The position numbers were made by a program, and so were the translations under genes. From Chloroflexia bacterium SDU3-3 (GTDB lineage: Bacteria; Chloroflexota; Chloroflexia; Chloroflexales; Roseiflexaceae), in contig WBOU01000008.1 in assembly GCA_009268125.1 (NCBI GenBank), positions 93,543 through 157,542 of the forward strand: DNA of 64,000 nt, given 5' to 3'. Shown here one piece after another: positions 51,583-63,320 of this stretch. Below the pieces are notes generated by a model that made no database searches, had not been told where the DNA came from, and worked only from the letters and a program-made list of their open reading frames with translations. Position 1 is the stretch's first letter, and every line of letters starts with the position of its first letter.

Positions 51583-51666
51583 CGCTTGTATCCTTTCAGG
51601 CAGCGGAACGGCGAAGAGACCCAGCTCTTCGCCGTTCTGCCGCGTTACGACGCTGTTGGGGTGGCG

Positions 51667-54345
<2,679 letters not shown>

Positions 54346-54504
54346 TGCAAAAGCTCCTGCTGACAGATATAGCGTAGAAAAGCAGACACACGTCGGCCCC
54401 TGCGGCCCATGGCCACAGCCCATGCTGCGCGCCCCGCGCTGCGGCTAGGGTCTGGTGGCTGGCCCAGGCGGCATATTCAAATGGCGTGTGTGCGCTTGCC
54501 ATCA

Positions 54505-55266
54505 TCATTTTGTTTCGCTTCTTTCGGTGCGCCTCTCGCACCAGTAGGTGGCCCGCCGCCCATCCAGGCTGCCCTCGGTGGGCTCGCAGCTGAGGATGCA
54601 CAGCCCCGCCGCGTCCAGCGCCGCCGCGATCTCGGCGGGCCGCCAGGCGCGCTGGGTGTGGGTCTCCTCGCCGCGCCACCAGCGGTCGATCTCGCGCACG
54701 AACCAGCCGATCTTGCCGGTGCCCAGGCGCGTGCGCTGATTATAACGCAAGCGCTGGTAGAGCAGAAGATCGCCGCTGCTGTAGGCCAGCACGTCGCGGT
54801 CGGGCCAGGTGGCGTACTCGGCCTCGGTGTTCAGGTCGAACAGCAGCCGCCCGCCGGGGCGCAGCGCCCGCGCGGCCCCGCGAAACAGCCCGGCCAGCGC
54901 CTGCTCGTCCAGCACATAGTTCACGCTGTCGGTCAGGCAGGTGGCCAGGTCGTACGACCCCGGCTCGATGCTGCGCTCGTCCTCCAGCGCGCAGATGTCG
55001 CGCTCCAGCCATTGCGCCGGGGTGCGCTGGCCCTGGGCCTTGGCCTGGGCCACGCCCAGCATCGCCGCCGAGCGGTCGACGCCCAGCACATGGCAGCCGG
55101 CGCGGGCCAGCGCTAGGGCGGCGGCGCCAGTGCCGCAGGCCAGGTCGAGCGCGCGCCAGGGGCCGTGGCCCTGCGTGGCCAGCCATGCCAGGGCGCGGTA
55201 GGCCAGCAGTTCGCCCAGGCGGCCCTGCTGGGCCAGATCGTAGATTGCGGCGTAGGATTGGTACAT
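54505..55266 (-). CDS. SAM-dependent methyltransferase under T-box control
   Basis: A 253-residue class I methyltransferase: MYQSYAAIYDLAQQGRL at the start, SAM motif LDLACGTGAAALALA near 45, VDRSAAMLGVA, and motif IV region SYDLATCLTDSVNYVLD. The final beta-strands (DLLLYQRLRYNQRTRLGTG) are of the type found in small-molecule methyltransferases; substrate unknown. ATG 55266 lacks a clear ribosome site. It is the first gene after the T-box and is followed by leuS on the same strand. Confidence 0.85.
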   Translation of the reverse strand: MYQSYAAIYDLAQQGRLGELLAYRALAWLATQGHGPWRALDLACGTGAAALALARAGCHVLGVDRSAAMLGVAQAKAQGQRTPAQWLERDICALEDERSIEPGSYDLATCLTDSVNYVLDEQALAGLFRGAARALRPGGRLLFDLNTEAEYATWPDRDVLAYSSGDLLLYQRLRYNQRTRLGTGKIGWFVREIDRWWRGEETHTQRAWRPAEIAAALDAAGLCILSCEPTEGSLDGRRATYWCERRTERSETK

Positions 55267-55281
55267 GCCAGCCCAAGCTAT

Positions 55282-55509
55282 AAAAAAAGCCCCCGCCCCG
55301 CGCCGGGACGAAGGCGAGCGCCTCGTGGTACCACCCCGCTTCGGCAGGTGGCCACGGCCCGCTGCCCTCGCGCGCGCTGTAGGGGGCGCACCCCAGGCCA
55401 CCGCTGTGCTGGCACAGCCGCCGGGCGAGTTCGGCAGGGCGCGCAGCCTCGCACCATCCGGCTGCTCTCTGCAAAGGGTGCCTACTACTCCCAGCATGGC
55501 GCTATTGCG
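55282..55509 (-). ncRNA. T-box riboswitch (probable Leu specifier)
   Basis: Read on the minus strand. After a TGG-TATACT promoter (55524-55516) come stem I elements GGGAGTAGTAGG, AGAGAG and GGTGCGAGG, a specifier region with GAACTCG where CTC is a Leu codon at 55429-55427, the T-box AGCGGGGTGGTACCACGAGG with antiterminator, then the terminator GCCTTCGTCCCG / CGGGGCGGGGGC and seven T. Uncharged tRNA-Leu would pair CUC and the T-box bulge and allow transcription into the methyltransferase and leuS genes. Specifier assignment is by eye; other codons in the loop cannot be ruled out. Confidence 0.85.
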
Positions 55510-55636
55510 CCAAAAAGTATACCATAACCCCCACTGGAACGCCATCCGTCCCTCGTACGATCTGCGCGGCGGCCCCATATGCTACACTCAGCCCACAGGC
55601 GATAGAGCCAAGAGCAAGAATAAGGAGGGTAGACCC

Positions 55637-55681
55637 ATGTATGCCACAACTGCGATGACATCGGTGAGAAGCCACCGCTAG
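55637..55681 (+). other. Possible 14-codon leader ORF or frameshifted mini zinc ribbon
   Basis: ATG 55637 follows an excellent AAGGAGGG site and gives MYATTAMTSVRSHR. In the neighbouring frame the same bases read CHNCDDIGEKPPLA, which looks like a Cys-pair zinc ribbon but has no start codon. Either a leader peptide or a one-base-broken small protein; no clear homologue. Confidence 0.25.
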
Positions 55682-55768
55682 CCTCGCCGCCGCATATGCG
55701 GGTTTCCGGCGCTGGCTAGCGGCAGACCAACGTTTGCCAACCACCACCAGCACAAGGAGAACCCCGCG

Positions 55769-55963
55769 ATGGCTTCTATCAAGCCGCATCAGTACGACCC
55801 CGAATCATGGGATGACGGCGATGCCGAGCCGACCTTTCAGCAGATAACCAAGCAGTCGGACAAGGCCCAGACCACCAAAGACCTGCGCAGGCAGCAGGGC
55901 AAGGAGTGGGGCCGCTCGATGCACAAGTTCCAAAAGCAGCGCCAGAAGAATGGCAAGCCATAG
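55769..55963 (+). CDS. Small basic-acidic protein of unknown function (64 aa)
   Basis: A 64-residue hydrophilic protein, MASIKPHQYDPESWDDG, followed by a Lys/Gln/Arg-rich half (GKEWGRSMHKFQKQRQKN). It resembles small nucleic-acid-binding or DUF-type proteins, but no family is certain. AAGGAG lies upstream of the ATG, and a strong terminator follows its stop, so it is an independent short gene. Confidence 0.7.
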   Translation: MASIKPHQYDPESWDDGDAEPTFQQITKQSDKAQTTKDLRRQQGKEWGRSMHKFQKQRQKNGKP

Positions 55964-55971
55964 CGCTACCC

Positions 55972-56001
55972 AAAGGGCGATGATCTGCATCATCGCCCTT
56001 T
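55972..56001 (+). terminator. Intrinsic terminator of the 64-aa gene
   Basis: AAAGGGCGATGAT - CTGC - ATCATCGCCCTTT, a perfect 13-bp stem. Confidence 0.8.
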
Positions 56002-56341
56002 CCTATGCCATGCTATCTCCTGTAGTTCTATGTGCAAAATGTGTTTAAGAAGGCGTTCTTTCTTAAAAAGATATATTCTTTCCAAGATTCACACAGTTGC
56101 AATCGAAATGCGATAATCTTCTCGATAATCACCAGCCTAACAGCACATCTACCCCGCGTAATCTAGGTATAACCATCTACACACAGATCTTGGCGCATAA
56201 AACCAGCCGTTCTGTCACCATAATGCTATCGAACTAACGCAGATCGGTTTCCCCTATACGTTATAGCACCATGTTAGAATCCTATCGTACTGTGACAAAA
56301 CCTCTGCTGGTTTACCCATATATGCCAAGCTGCTGACGCCC
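56002..56341. other. AT-rich intergenic region before the 7TM histidine kinase
   Basis: 340 bp with stops in all frames. A small TTTAAGAA/TTTCTTAAA inverted repeat is at about 56041-56064, and a weak TAGAAT near 56274 could be a -10. Nothing else supported. Confidence 0.4.
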
Positions 56342-58183
56342 ATGAACATGCTTCTGCCCGCCACAATTTTGCTGTTCACCATCACAGCAGTAATGCTGCT
56401 CCTAACCACCTACACGCTGCCGCTGCGTCATACCCCCACCGTCTTACCATTTAGCCTGCTCACCATCGGCATCGCGCTGTGGACGTTTGGCTACAGCTTC
56501 GAGCTGCTCTCCCAGGCATTCGCGGTGAAGCTGTTCTGGGCCAAGCTGCAGATCTCGGTGGTCGCGATCATGCCGATCATCTGGATGGTCTTTGGCCTGA
56601 GCTATATCAACTCAAGGTTTCTCACCAGCCGCACTATCGCTCTCCTCTGCATCATTCCCACCATAACGATCTTGGTGATCTGGACAAATGACCTTCATCA
56701 TCTGCACTGGACCACCGTCATCGCCCCTCGGCGCGGCACCTTCCCCGCGCTGATCGTCACACGTGGTCCATATTTCTGGGTGCACACCATCTACTCCTAC
56801 GTCGCGCTGCTGATCGGCACCAGCGCGCTGTTTCGCTCGCCTCGGCCAGTGCTCAGGCGCTACCGCTATCAGACGATCGCCATGATCATCGGCGGCATCA
56901 CGCCCTTTATCGGCAATGTGATCTATATCGCTGGATTCAGCCCCATCCCGCAGCTCGATCTTACCCCCTTTGCCTTTGCGGTCAGCGCCTTTGTGTTCAC
57001 ATGGAGTATCTTTGGCTTTCAGATGTTTCATATCGGCCCGATCGCCTACAAGCTGATCGTCGATGGTATGCACGATCCGGTGATCGTGCTGGATGCCCAT
57101 GGCCGGATCGCCACCACCAACACCAGCACCGCGCCGATCCTTGGCCAGGAAGGCACACTGCTGGTGGGGCACTACATCACCAATGTGCTGCCCTGGTGGG
57201 GCCAGATCGTGCAGCAGGAGCATAGCGAGATCGCGCTAGAGTACGAGGGCGAGCAGCGCCACTTCGACATTCGCCTCACGCCGCTGCTGCGGCAGGGCGG
57301 GCGGCTGCGCGGCCATGTGGCGGTGTTCCACGATGTGACCGACCGCAAGCGCACCGAGACCGCGCTGCGCGCCATGTACGATGCACAGTCGGATCTGATC
57401 GCCCAGATCGCCCACGCCAAGCAGGATGCCGAGGATGCAAATGTGGCCAAGACCGAGTTTATCTCGTTTGTCTCGCACGAGCTGAAGACGCCGATGGCCG
57501 CCATCCGCGGCTACACCGACCTGATGAGCATGGGCTTTGCTGGGCAGCTCACCCCGACCGTCGAGGAGTACATCTCGAACATACGCTCCAATATCGACTC
57601 GCTGGTGATGCTGGTTACCGATCTGAGCGATGCGGCGCGCATCGAGACCGATCAGTTCGAGCTTGATTTCAACTACGTCAATCTGGATGAGGTTGTGTCT
57701 CAGGTGCTGCGCTCGACCGATAGCATTATCAATAACTATCAGCATACCGTTGTGCACGATCTGCCGCAGGATCTGCCGTTTATCTGGGGCGATCGGCGGC
57801 GAATTATTCAGATCATGACGAATCTGCTGAGCAATGCGTGCAAATATACCCCCGGCGGTGGGCTGATTCGGATCAGCGCAGCGCGGGATGAGCTGAGCGA
57901 TCAGTTTATCCGCATTAGCGTGAGCGATAATGGCTATGGGATCGAGCCGGATCAGCAGCTGATGCTGTTCAATAAGTTTTTTCGCGCCAAGGGGGCAAAG
58001 CAGCGTGGGATCAACGGCACCGGGCTGGGGCTGCACATCACGCGGCACCTCGTCGAGCACCACGGCGGCAAGATCTGGTTCGAGAGCGAGGTCGGCGTGG
58101 GCACCACATTTTACTTTACGCTGCCGACTGTAGCCGAGCCGCAGCTCTCTATTCACACCCCGAATATCTCCTCAACCTTCTAG
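56342..58183 (+). CDS. Histidine kinase with 7TM receptor, PAS, HisKA and HATPase domains
   Basis: A 613-residue kinase. The first about 225 residues form seven hydrophobic segments of the kinase N-terminal 7TM type (starting MNMLLPATILLFTITAVML, with conserved WTFGYSFE and WMVFGLSY-like positions). A PAS domain follows (about 240-345, IVLDAHGRIATTN). HisKA has FVSHELKTPMAAIRGYTDL near 385, and HATPase_c has NLLSNACKYTPGG, DNGYGI and GTGLGLHI. A receptor-like sensor whose ligand is unknown. Codon use is a little more AT-rich in the 3' third. ATG 56342; no strong ribosome site. No response regulator adjacent. Confidence 0.93.
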   Translation: MNMLLPATILLFTITAVMLLLTTYTLPLRHTPTVLPFSLLTIGIALWTFGYSFELLSQAFAVKLFWAKLQISVVAIMPIIWMVFGLSYINSRFLTSRTIALLCIIPTITILVIWTNDLHHLHWTTVIAPRRGTFPALIVTRGPYFWVHTIYSYVALLIGTSALFRSPRPVLRRYRYQTIAMIIGGITPFIGNVIYIAGFSPIPQLDLTPFAFAVSAFVFTWSIFGFQMFHIGPIAYKLIVDGMHDPVIVLDAHGRIATTNTSTAPILGQEGTLLVGHYITNVLPWWGQIVQQEHSEIALEYEGEQRHFDIRLTPLLRQGGRLRGHVAVFHDVTDRKRTETALRAMYDAQSDLIAQIAHAKQDAEDANVAKTEFISFVSHELKTPMAAIRGYTDLMSMGFAGQLTPTVEEYISNIRSNIDSLVMLVTDLSDAARIETDQFELDFNYVNLDEVVSQVLRSTDSIINNYQHTVVHDLPQDLPFIWGDRRRIIQIMTNLLSNACKYTPGGGLIRISAARDELSDQFIRISVSDNGYGIEPDQQLMLFNKFFRAKGAKQRGINGTGLGLHITRHLVEHHGGKIWFESEVGVGTTFYFTLPTVAEPQLSIHTPNISSTF

Positions 58184-58202
58184 ATGTGACATAACGCAGT
58201 TG

Positions 58203-58242
58203 GAGCACAAGGGGCACGGCCTAGGCCGCGCCCCTTGTGCTC
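58203..58242. terminator. Bidirectional terminator between convergent genes
   Basis: GAGCACAAGGGGC ... GCCCCTTGTGCTC, a 13-bp inverted repeat around CGGCCTAGGCCG, between the histidine kinase and the M20 peptidase. Confidence 0.8.
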
Positions 58243-58246
58243 TGTG

Positions 58247-59422
58247 CTAGCGGCGCTCGGCGGCACGCAGCATCAGCAGGGCCAGCAGCGCGGTGCGCGG
58301 CACGATGCTGCTGGCCAGGATGTACTCGCTGGGGCTGTGGTCTTGCCCGCCCACCGGCCCCAGGCCATCCAGCACCGGCAGGCCCAGGGTGGCGAAGCTA
58401 TTGGCGTAGGAGATGCCGCCAGTGGCCGCGTCGCGCACTTGGAAGCCGAGCTCGGCGGCGGCCTGGCCTGCGATCTCGGCCAGGGCGGCGATCTCGGGGG
58501 TGCGCGCCATGGGCGGGAAGTGCCAGCCGTCGGAGACGACGGTGGTGGTGCCGGGCACATGCTGGGCCTGGGCGATCTGGGCGATGGCGTCGCCCACCGG
58601 CCCCATGTCCGCCGGGTCGCTGAGCCGCACGTCGATGATGGCCTTGGCGTAGTCGGCGATGCTGTTGGGCACGGTGCCGCCCGCGATCACGCCCACGTTG
58701 AGGGTGACGCCGGGGCGCATGCCATTGAGCAGCTGGAGCGCGATGATCTTCTGGGCCAGGGCCAGAATGGCATTGGCCCCCTTGTGCGGCTCTACGCCCG
58801 CGTGGGCCGAGCGCCCGTGCACCTCGAACACGAACTGGCCGTTGCCCTTGCGCGCCCCGACGATGTCGCCGTTCTCGCGGCCTGCCTCCATCACCAGGGC
58901 GATGTCGTGCTCGGGGGCAAGCTCGCGCATCAGGGCGAGCGAGGCCTGCATCTCGGTCTCCTCGTCGCCGCCGCACATCAGCGTGATCTTCTCGAAGGGG
59001 GCCAGCATCCCGCAGTCCTCCAGCGCGGCCATGGCGTAGAGGCTGGAGAGCAGGCCGCTCTTGTTGTCGGCTGCGCCGGGGCCGAGGATCTTGTCGCCCT
59101 CCTGGCGCATGGGGCGCGCGGCCGCCACGCCCACCGGGTAGACCGTGTCGAGGTGGGCGGCCAGCAGCACGCGCAGCCCGCCGGGCCTGCCGCCTCGCAG
59201 CGTGGCCGTCAGGCCATCGCCCACCTCGGCCTGCGGGAAGCGGCGCAGCTCCCAGCCGCGTCGCGCCACCCAGCTGCGTACCCACGCGCCCGCCGCATCC
59301 ACCCCGGCCTTCGATGTGGTCGGGCACTCGATCGCGCACAGCTGGCGCAGCTCCTCGATATAGGTCTCGTACCGCGCTGCGATGCTATCGCTGATCTGGG
59401 CCGCCGCTTTTGTTGTGGTCAT
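58247..59422 (-). CDS. M20-family metallopeptidase (glutamate carboxypeptidase type)
   Basis: A 391-residue cytoplasmic zinc peptidase. Metal ligands: His/Asp in AHLDTVYP, bridging Asp in AADNKSG, the catalytic Glu pair in GGDEETEM, Glu/Asp in VMEAGRENGD, and the last His in DHSPSEY. The dimerisation domain (about 175-290) contains VHGRSAHAGVEPHKGAN. Overall closest to carboxypeptidase G2-like enzymes that remove C-terminal glutamate. Shares direction with the M14 peptidase downstream promoter side but is separated from it by 62 bp. Confidence 0.92.
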   Translation of the reverse strand: MTTTKAAAQISDSIAARYETYIEELRQLCAIECPTTSKAGVDAAGAWVRSWVARRGWELRRFPQAEVGDGLTATLRGGRPGGLRVLLAAHLDTVYPVGVAAARPMRQEGDKILGPGAADNKSGLLSSLYAMAALEDCGMLAPFEKITLMCGGDEETEMQASLALMRELAPEHDIALVMEAGRENGDIVGARKGNGQFVFEVHGRSAHAGVEPHKGANAILALAQKIIALQLLNGMRPGVTLNVGVIAGGTVPNSIADYAKAIIDVRLSDPADMGPVGDAIAQIAQAQHVPGTTTVVSDGWHFPPMARTPEIAALAEIAGQAAAELGFQVRDAATGGISYANSFATLGLPVLDGLGPVGGQDHSPSEYILASSIVPRTALLALLMLRAAERR

Positions 59423-59484
59423 ATCTTTCTCACCATAAGCAGAATGGCATTCGCCTGGCTATTGTACGCCTTCCTGCTGCTACT

Positions 59485-60804
59485 CTAGTGCGCTATGATC
59501 GGCAGCCATGTGCTCTGCTGTGGCTCGTAGGGGGCGGTGGCGCAGTAGCTGGCCGCCTGCCCGATAAGCCCGTAGGGGCACCCCGCGTGCCGGATGAGCA
59601 GCAGCACCGCCTCGCGATTGCGCGCGGTCTCGCTTTTGATGGCGGCGCTGGGCGGGTAGAAGCCGTAGAACGTGCCATTATGATAGCCGCTCATCTCGAA
59701 GGTGTAGCCAAAGATGTGCTGGCTGCCATAGGCCCAGTCGCTAAAATCGCCGTTGGTGGGGTAGAGCGCGCTGGCCTGCTCGGCGGTGTAGCCGTTGGCG
59801 GCGGCCATGGCCTGGCCTAGCGCAGCCAGCGCCTCGGCGTCGGCGGCGGGCATGTCCTCGGGGGTGGTGCTGGTGGTGTAGCCATAGGGCCACAGCACCA
59901 GCTCGCCGTAGGTGTGGAACGAGATCGCGGCGGTGATCTGCTGGGTGCCGCCCACCACGCGGCTGGACACGAACTGCTCAAGCGCGGCCACCTCGGCGGC
60001 GCTGGCCGCATTTGGGCCGCGGTAGGTCTCGCTGCATAGGTCTCCCGAGGAGCCGCCGTCGTCGTAGCCCCAGCGGTAGCTGTGGTTGCGGTTGAGGTCG
60101 ATGCCGGAGCCGTAGCCATAGCCGCTGTCGCTATAGCCGCATCCGCTGGGCTGCATGTTTTTGCGCCAGTTGCGGTAGATGTCGCCGGTGATGTCGTACT
60201 CGCCGCCGTCGGGGTTCATGTCGAACACCAGCCAGATCTCGCGGGTGTTCACCAGCTGGTCGATGCTGGCGTGATCGGCTGTGCCATAGCCGTCGACCAG
60301 CATGTGGAGGCTTGCCAGCATCATCTCGACAGTCAGGTGCTCGCGCGCGTGGTAGTGGCCCACCAGCAGCACCTCTGGCTCCTGCTCGTCGCTGGCCACG
60401 TTGTCGCTCAGCTTGGCGGCCAGCAGCGCGCGGCCCTGGTAGGATGTGCCGATGCTGAAGGTGCTGACGATGCCGGGGTGGGCGGCGGCGACCGCGGCGA
60501 TGTCGTCGGCCATGGCCGCGTAGGTGTGGTAGCCGCTGTCCACCGCCACCTTGGGCTGGGGCTGCGCCTCCACCACGTAGCCCTGGGCGCGCAGCTCGCC
60601 CACCTGCCCAGGGTTGGCGGTGATCTCGACAAAGCCGTTGCCCACGCCCTCCAGCACCGTGCTTCGGGGCATGGGGATCTCGCGAATATCGCCCATCACG
60701 CGGTACAGGCCGATCGGCTCCTCTTTATCGCTTGGCAGGGTGGCCATGCCAAGGCAGATGGTCAGCAGGGCGAGGCAGCGGGCGATGATAAGCAGGACGT
60801 GCAT
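59485..60804 (-). CDS. Secreted M14 zinc carboxypeptidase (carboxypeptidase T-like)
   Basis: A 439-residue exported protein with signal peptide (VLLIIARCLALLTICLGMA). A propeptide-like region (to about 110) precedes the M14 domain. Zinc ligands HYHAREHLTVE (HxxE with His) and the third His in SFHTYGELVLWPYGY; substrate-binding NRN in GIDLNRNHSYRWG; catalytic Glu in FTFEMSG. The stretch GGSSGDLCSETYRGP is the disulfide-bearing loop of carboxypeptidase T. The protein ends STWLPIIAH, sharing the YLPI-type tail with other secreted proteins in this window. ATG 60804; AAGGAA upstream. Confidence 0.92.
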   Translation of the reverse strand: MHVLLIIARCLALLTICLGMATLPSDKEEPIGLYRVMGDIREIPMPRSTVLEGVGNGFVEITANPGQVGELRAQGYVVEAQPQPKVAVDSGYHTYAAMADDIAAVAAAHPGIVSTFSIGTSYQGRALLAAKLSDNVASDEQEPEVLLVGHYHAREHLTVEMMLASLHMLVDGYGTADHASIDQLVNTREIWLVFDMNPDGGEYDITGDIYRNWRKNMQPSGCGYSDSGYGYGSGIDLNRNHSYRWGYDDGGSSGDLCSETYRGPNAASAAEVAALEQFVSSRVVGGTQQITAAISFHTYGELVLWPYGYTTSTTPEDMPAADAEALAALGQAMAAANGYTAEQASALYPTNGDFSDWAYGSQHIFGYTFEMSGYHNGTFYGFYPPSAAIKSETARNREAVLLLIRHAGCPYGLIGQAASYCATAPYEPQQSTWLPIIAH

Positions 60805-60936
60805 GGCGGCGGGTTCCTTGGCGCGGATGAGATGTTTTGGTGTTTGGTACACACTATACCGAATTTCGCGGTGGTATGCTGGGAATCTAACAATATGCTC
60901 ACATGGCACAAACAACGTTATAGCCTGCTACCCGGT

Positions 60937-60965
60937 TTGCATGACCTTTTTCTTTCTGTTATACT
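60937..60965 (+). promoter_or_regulatory. Promoter of the DHH-type gene
   Basis: TTGCAT, 17-bp spacer, TATACT at 60960-60965, with start near 60972, only a few bases before the first possible start codon. Confidence 0.45.
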
Positions 60966-60978
60966 TTTCACATAATTT

Positions 60979-61887
60979 GTGCTTTTGGTCACAGCGCACT
61001 CTTCAGCTTCACCATCGGTGCGCGTGCCGCGCACCGTGCCTCGCGCCGCAGGCACCTGGAAAGAGTTTTGGTCGGTTGTGGAGCAGCCTAGCGTACTTGT
61101 GGGGCATTTCGCCCCGGATCTGGATTGCATCACTGCGATCTGGCTCCTCAAACGCTTTGCCAACGCCGAAGGTGCCGAGCTACAGTTTGTGCCATCGGGT
61201 CAGACCCTTGGCGGTTTTCCCGCAGACTCAAACCCCTCCGTTATACACGTTGACACCGGCGGTGGCCGATTTGACCATCATCAGCGTTCCTCCACCGAGC
61301 TCTGCGCCGCAGAGCTTGTTCGGCGCGCCTTCATCCCCAACGACACCGCGATCAAAAAGATCGTCTATCATGTCTGCCAGATCGACAACGCGCGCCAGAC
61401 CAGCAGCGACCCAAGCTGCCTGAACGTCACCGCGCTGATCGCGGGCTACAACCAGATCTACCCCGATTCCCCTGCGGAGGTGGTGGCGGCCATGCTGCCT
61501 AATCTGGATGCCTGGTATCGCTACGAGCAGTGCCAGGCCCAGGCGCTGCAGGCCTTCGCCCAGCGGATCGAGTTCGATACACCCTGGGGCATGGGCATCG
61601 CCGTCGAGAGCGAGACAGGCGGATCGAGTACCATGGCCTACAGCTACGGGGCGGTGCTCTACGCCTACCGCGACGCGCGTGGCTGGATGGGCATCGCGGC
61701 GCAGTCGCGTTCGGCGGTCGACCTCTCGCGGGTCTACGCCGAGCTGTGCGTGATCGATGCGGGGGCCGACTGGTACCTGCACCCCAATCGGCGGCTGCTG
61801 CTGTGCGGCACCGCCAAGTCGCCGCCGCGATCGCCGTCGCGGCTCTCGCTGGTAGAATTGGTCGCGGTGATCGAGAACCAGCGGTAG
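60979..61887 (+). CDS. DHH/MYG1-like phosphoesterase family protein
   Basis: A 302-residue (or shorter) soluble protein. Motifs of the DHH superfamily: HFAPDLDCITAIWLLKRF near 45 (metal Asp pair), HVDTGGGRFDHHQ near 90 (the DHH-like motif), and a late DTPWGMGIAVE. It resembles the group that includes MYG1 exonuclease-like proteins rather than RecJ, because the C-terminal DHHA1 glycine-rich motif is not evident. The start is uncertain: GTG 60979 has no ribosome site, and other TTG/GTG codons lie within the next 60 bp. It stands alone between the M14 gene and the pdhA gene. Substrate unknown. Confidence 0.7.
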   Translation: MLLVTAHSSASPSVRVPRTVPRAAGTWKEFWSVVEQPSVLVGHFAPDLDCITAIWLLKRFANAEGAELQFVPSGQTLGGFPADSNPSVIHVDTGGGRFDHHQRSSTELCAAELVRRAFIPNDTAIKKIVYHVCQIDNARQTSSDPSCLNVTALIAGYNQIYPDSPAEVVAAMLPNLDAWYRYEQCQAQALQAFAQRIEFDTPWGMGIAVESETGGSSTMAYSYGAVLYAYRDARGWMGIAAQSRSAVDLSRVYAELCVIDAGADWYLHPNRRLLLCGTAKSPPRSPSRLSLVELVAVIENQR

Positions 61888-62186
61888 GTTTGCAACGTAT
61901 AAGGCGTAGTGCAGGCGCTTGTTCGCCAGCGATGGCGGAGAAACTGCATAGAGCGAAGGGTACGAGCCGAGGGCAGCCTACGCCGCCGTGGCTCTATCGG
62001 TATTGATTGTGTCGACCTGGGGATGCGATGCCGCCGCCCCTGCAATATATGGCCGGACCTTTGTCGCATGCCTTGTCGCATCGGCAAATGGCAATAGACC
62101 ATTCTGAAAGTCTCTTTCCTCTACGTGGGCTATATACCGCATAGCGGAGCTGCACAGCGAGGGAGGATGTAAGGAGTCTCAAAGGG

Positions 62187-63317
62187 ATGACCGATACCAA
62201 GAAGGCCAAGGCCGCCGCAAAAAACGGTGCCCTCAATGGTGTCGTACTCAACGACGAGGGCTACGCCCCCGTCACCTACGACATCGCCAAGGAAAACCCC
62301 GAGGAGCTAAAGCAGCACTACACCATGATGCTGCTGCTGCGCCGCTTTGAGGAGCGCACACGCGAGATGTACACCAAGGCCAAGATCGGCGGCTACTGCC
62401 ACCTGAACCTTGGCGAAGAGGCCACGATCGTGGGCCTGATGACCGCGCTGCAGCAGGAAGACTATATCTTCACCAACTACCGCGAGCACGGCTACATCAT
62501 CGCGCGCGGCGCAGAGCCAGGCCCGGTGATGGCCGAGCTGTTTGGCCGCGAGACGGGCGTCTCGGGCGGGCGCGGCGGCTCGATGCACCTCTTCGACGCC
62601 AGCCGCCACTTCATGGGCGGCTACGGCATCGTGGGCGGCCAGGTGCCGCTGGCCACTGGCGCGGCCTACGCCCTGCGCTACAAGGAAGAGCCGGGCGTGG
62701 TGCTGGCCCAGGTGGGCGACAGCACCACCAACATCGGCGCGTGGTACGAGTCGCTGAACCTGGCGGCGCTCTACAAGCTGCCGATCCTGTTCTTCATCGT
62801 CAACAACGGCTTTGGCATGGGCACCACGGTCGAGGAGCACTCGTCGGAGCCCGACCTGTGGAAGAAGGGCATCTCGTTCCGCATCCACGGCGAGCGCGTG
62901 GATGGCACCGATGTGCTGGCCGTGCGCGACGCGGTGCACCGCCTGCGCGAGCGCGCCGAGAAGAACGGCGAGCCGGCCATCCTGGATGTGGTCAGCTTCC
63001 GCTTCATCGGCCACTCGGTGATCGACTCGGATCGCTACCGCGACCAGGCCGAGGTCAAGGCCAACCGCCTGAAGTTCGACCCGATCAGCCGCTACGAGAA
63101 GCAGCTGCTGGACGCGGGCGTGGTCGATCAGGCCTGGCTGGATGCGCAGGCCGAGCAGATCGAGAAGGACGTGCAGGACGCGATCGACTTTGCCGACAAG
63201 AGCCCCGCGCCCAAGATGGAAGATATGTACAAGTTCATGTATGCGACCGAGGTGCCGAATACAATCAGCGACGCCGAGCGCGAGCTGTTTGAGGCCCGCC
63301 TGAACGGAGGGCACTAG
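62187..63317 (+). CDS. pdhA: Pyruvate dehydrogenase E1 component, alpha subunit
   Basis: A 376-residue alpha subunit of the thiamine-diphosphate-dependent 2-oxo acid dehydrogenase E1. ThDP-binding motif GDSTTNIGAWYESLNLAAL near 175, GSMHLFD near 130, and the phosphorylation-loop-like SFRFIGHSVIDSDRYR near 275 match E1 alpha. The N-terminal 30 residues are Lys/Ala-rich, a bit longer than usual. Ribosome site AAGGAG lies 10 bases before ATG 62187. The beta subunit gene starts 4 bp after its stop, so they are one operon; lipoyl transferase and dehydrogenase genes would be expected beyond the window. Confidence 0.95.
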   Translation: MTDTKKAKAAAKNGALNGVVLNDEGYAPVTYDIAKENPEELKQHYTMMLLLRRFEERTREMYTKAKIGGYCHLNLGEEATIVGLMTALQQEDYIFTNYREHGYIIARGAEPGPVMAELFGRETGVSGGRGGSMHLFDASRHFMGGYGIVGGQVPLATGAAYALRYKEEPGVVLAQVGDSTTNIGAWYESLNLAALYKLPILFFIVNNGFGMGTTVEEHSSEPDLWKKGISFRIHGERVDGTDVLAVRDAVHRLRERAEKNGEPAILDVVSFRFIGHSVIDSDRYRDQAEVKANRLKFDPISRYEKQLLDAGVVDQAWLDAQAEQIEKDVQDAIDFADKSPAPKMEDMYKFMYATEVPNTISDAERELFEARLNGGH

Positions 63318-63320
63318 ATC

